Positions 6,073 through 6,147 of a stretch of DNA of 6,147 nt are shown here, piece by piece. Numbering within the stretch: the stretch's first letter is position 1; every line of letters begins with the position of its first letter. The position numbers and the translations under genes are program-made. The stretch covers positions 1-6,147 of the forward strand of contig CAMDGP010000137.1 of the NCBI GenBank assembly GCA_945897765.1, read 5' to 3'. Under the pieces are notes generated by a model that had not been told where the DNA came from, ran no database searches, and saw nothing but the letters and a program-made list of their open reading frames with translations. The stretch is from Chitinophaga pinensis. Its GTDB lineage: Bacteria; Bacteroidota; Bacteroidia; Flavobacteriales_D; Crocinitomicaceae.

Positions 6073-6147
6073 ATGAAAAAAATTTTTACAATTTTAAGTT
6101 TAGCGCTTTCAACAGCAGCGTTTTCTCAAGTAACTGTTACTTATCAA
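6073..6147 (+). CDS. Secreted protein, 5' end only
   Basis: Only the first 25 codons lie in the window. They encode MKK followed by a hydrophobic stretch (IFTILSLALSTAAFS, 4-18) and then QVTV, which is a clear Sec signal peptide with a likely signal peptidase I cut after AFS at residue 18. There is no lipobox cysteine. Many flavobacterial proteins that begin this way are large secreted or type IX-sorted proteins, but nothing of the mature domain is visible here. An AT-rich leader (6037-6072) and a candidate promoter precede it, and the sucC terminator isolates it from the gene upstream. Confidence 0.75.
   Translation, partial: MKKIFTILSLALSTAAFSQVTVTYQ

Noticed and set aside
1..6147. CRISPR arrays, tRNA/rRNA genes, insertion sequences, riboswitches
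   Set aside because: I looked for spaced direct repeats, cloverleaf-like conserved arms, transposase motifs with terminal repeats and long structured leaders, and saw none.

Overview
The window looks like chromosomal DNA of an AT-rich member of the Bacteroidota, most likely Flavobacteriales. The evidence is low GC, weak Shine-Dalgarno signals, candidate promoters of the Bacteroidota type (TTTG / TAnnTTTG), a short Bacteroidota-style lipoprotein signal, and a stand-alone sucC closely matching the family. The taxon call is inference; no 16S or other taxonomic marker is present.

Layout. (1) At 1-197 on the minus strand lies a decayed, edge-truncated piece of a FemAB/GNAT-like acyltransferase. 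It is recognisably related to the intact gene at 2553-3482. (2) At 269-676 is a small exported protein of unknown function. (3) At 707-4186 is a tight four-gene plus-strand cassette with consecutive overlaps (TTGA, 25 bp, ATGA): an AAC(3)-family N-acetyltransferase, a cytoplasmic polysaccharide-deacetylase-like enzyme, a FemAB/GNAT-like acyltransferase and a FabG-like short-chain dehydrogenase. (4) At 4193-4438 (minus) is a tiny lipoprotein whose cysteine spacing and core residues match the Kunitz/BPTI protease-inhibitor fold. Its stop is 6 bp from that of the SDR. (5) At 4653-5864 is sucC, the succinyl-CoA synthetase beta subunit, closed by a strong intrinsic terminator. (6) At 6073 to the window end is the 5' end of a secreted protein, preceded by a good candidate promoter with a small palindrome near the predicted transcription start.

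How they fit together. The four-gene cassette has the composition expected of a surface-glycan (O-antigen, capsule or exopolysaccharide) tailoring module: one enzyme to remove an N-acetyl group, two acyltransferase-fold enzymes that could put an acyl group back, and an NAD(P)H-dependent oxidoreductase that could shape the acyl group or the sugar. The overlaps show translational coupling; the pathway itself is inference. No glycosyltransferase, flippase or acyl carrier protein is visible, so the window may hold one end of a larger glycan locus that meets core metabolism (sucC). The most unusual single item is the Kunitz-type lipoprotein, a domain best known from animals.
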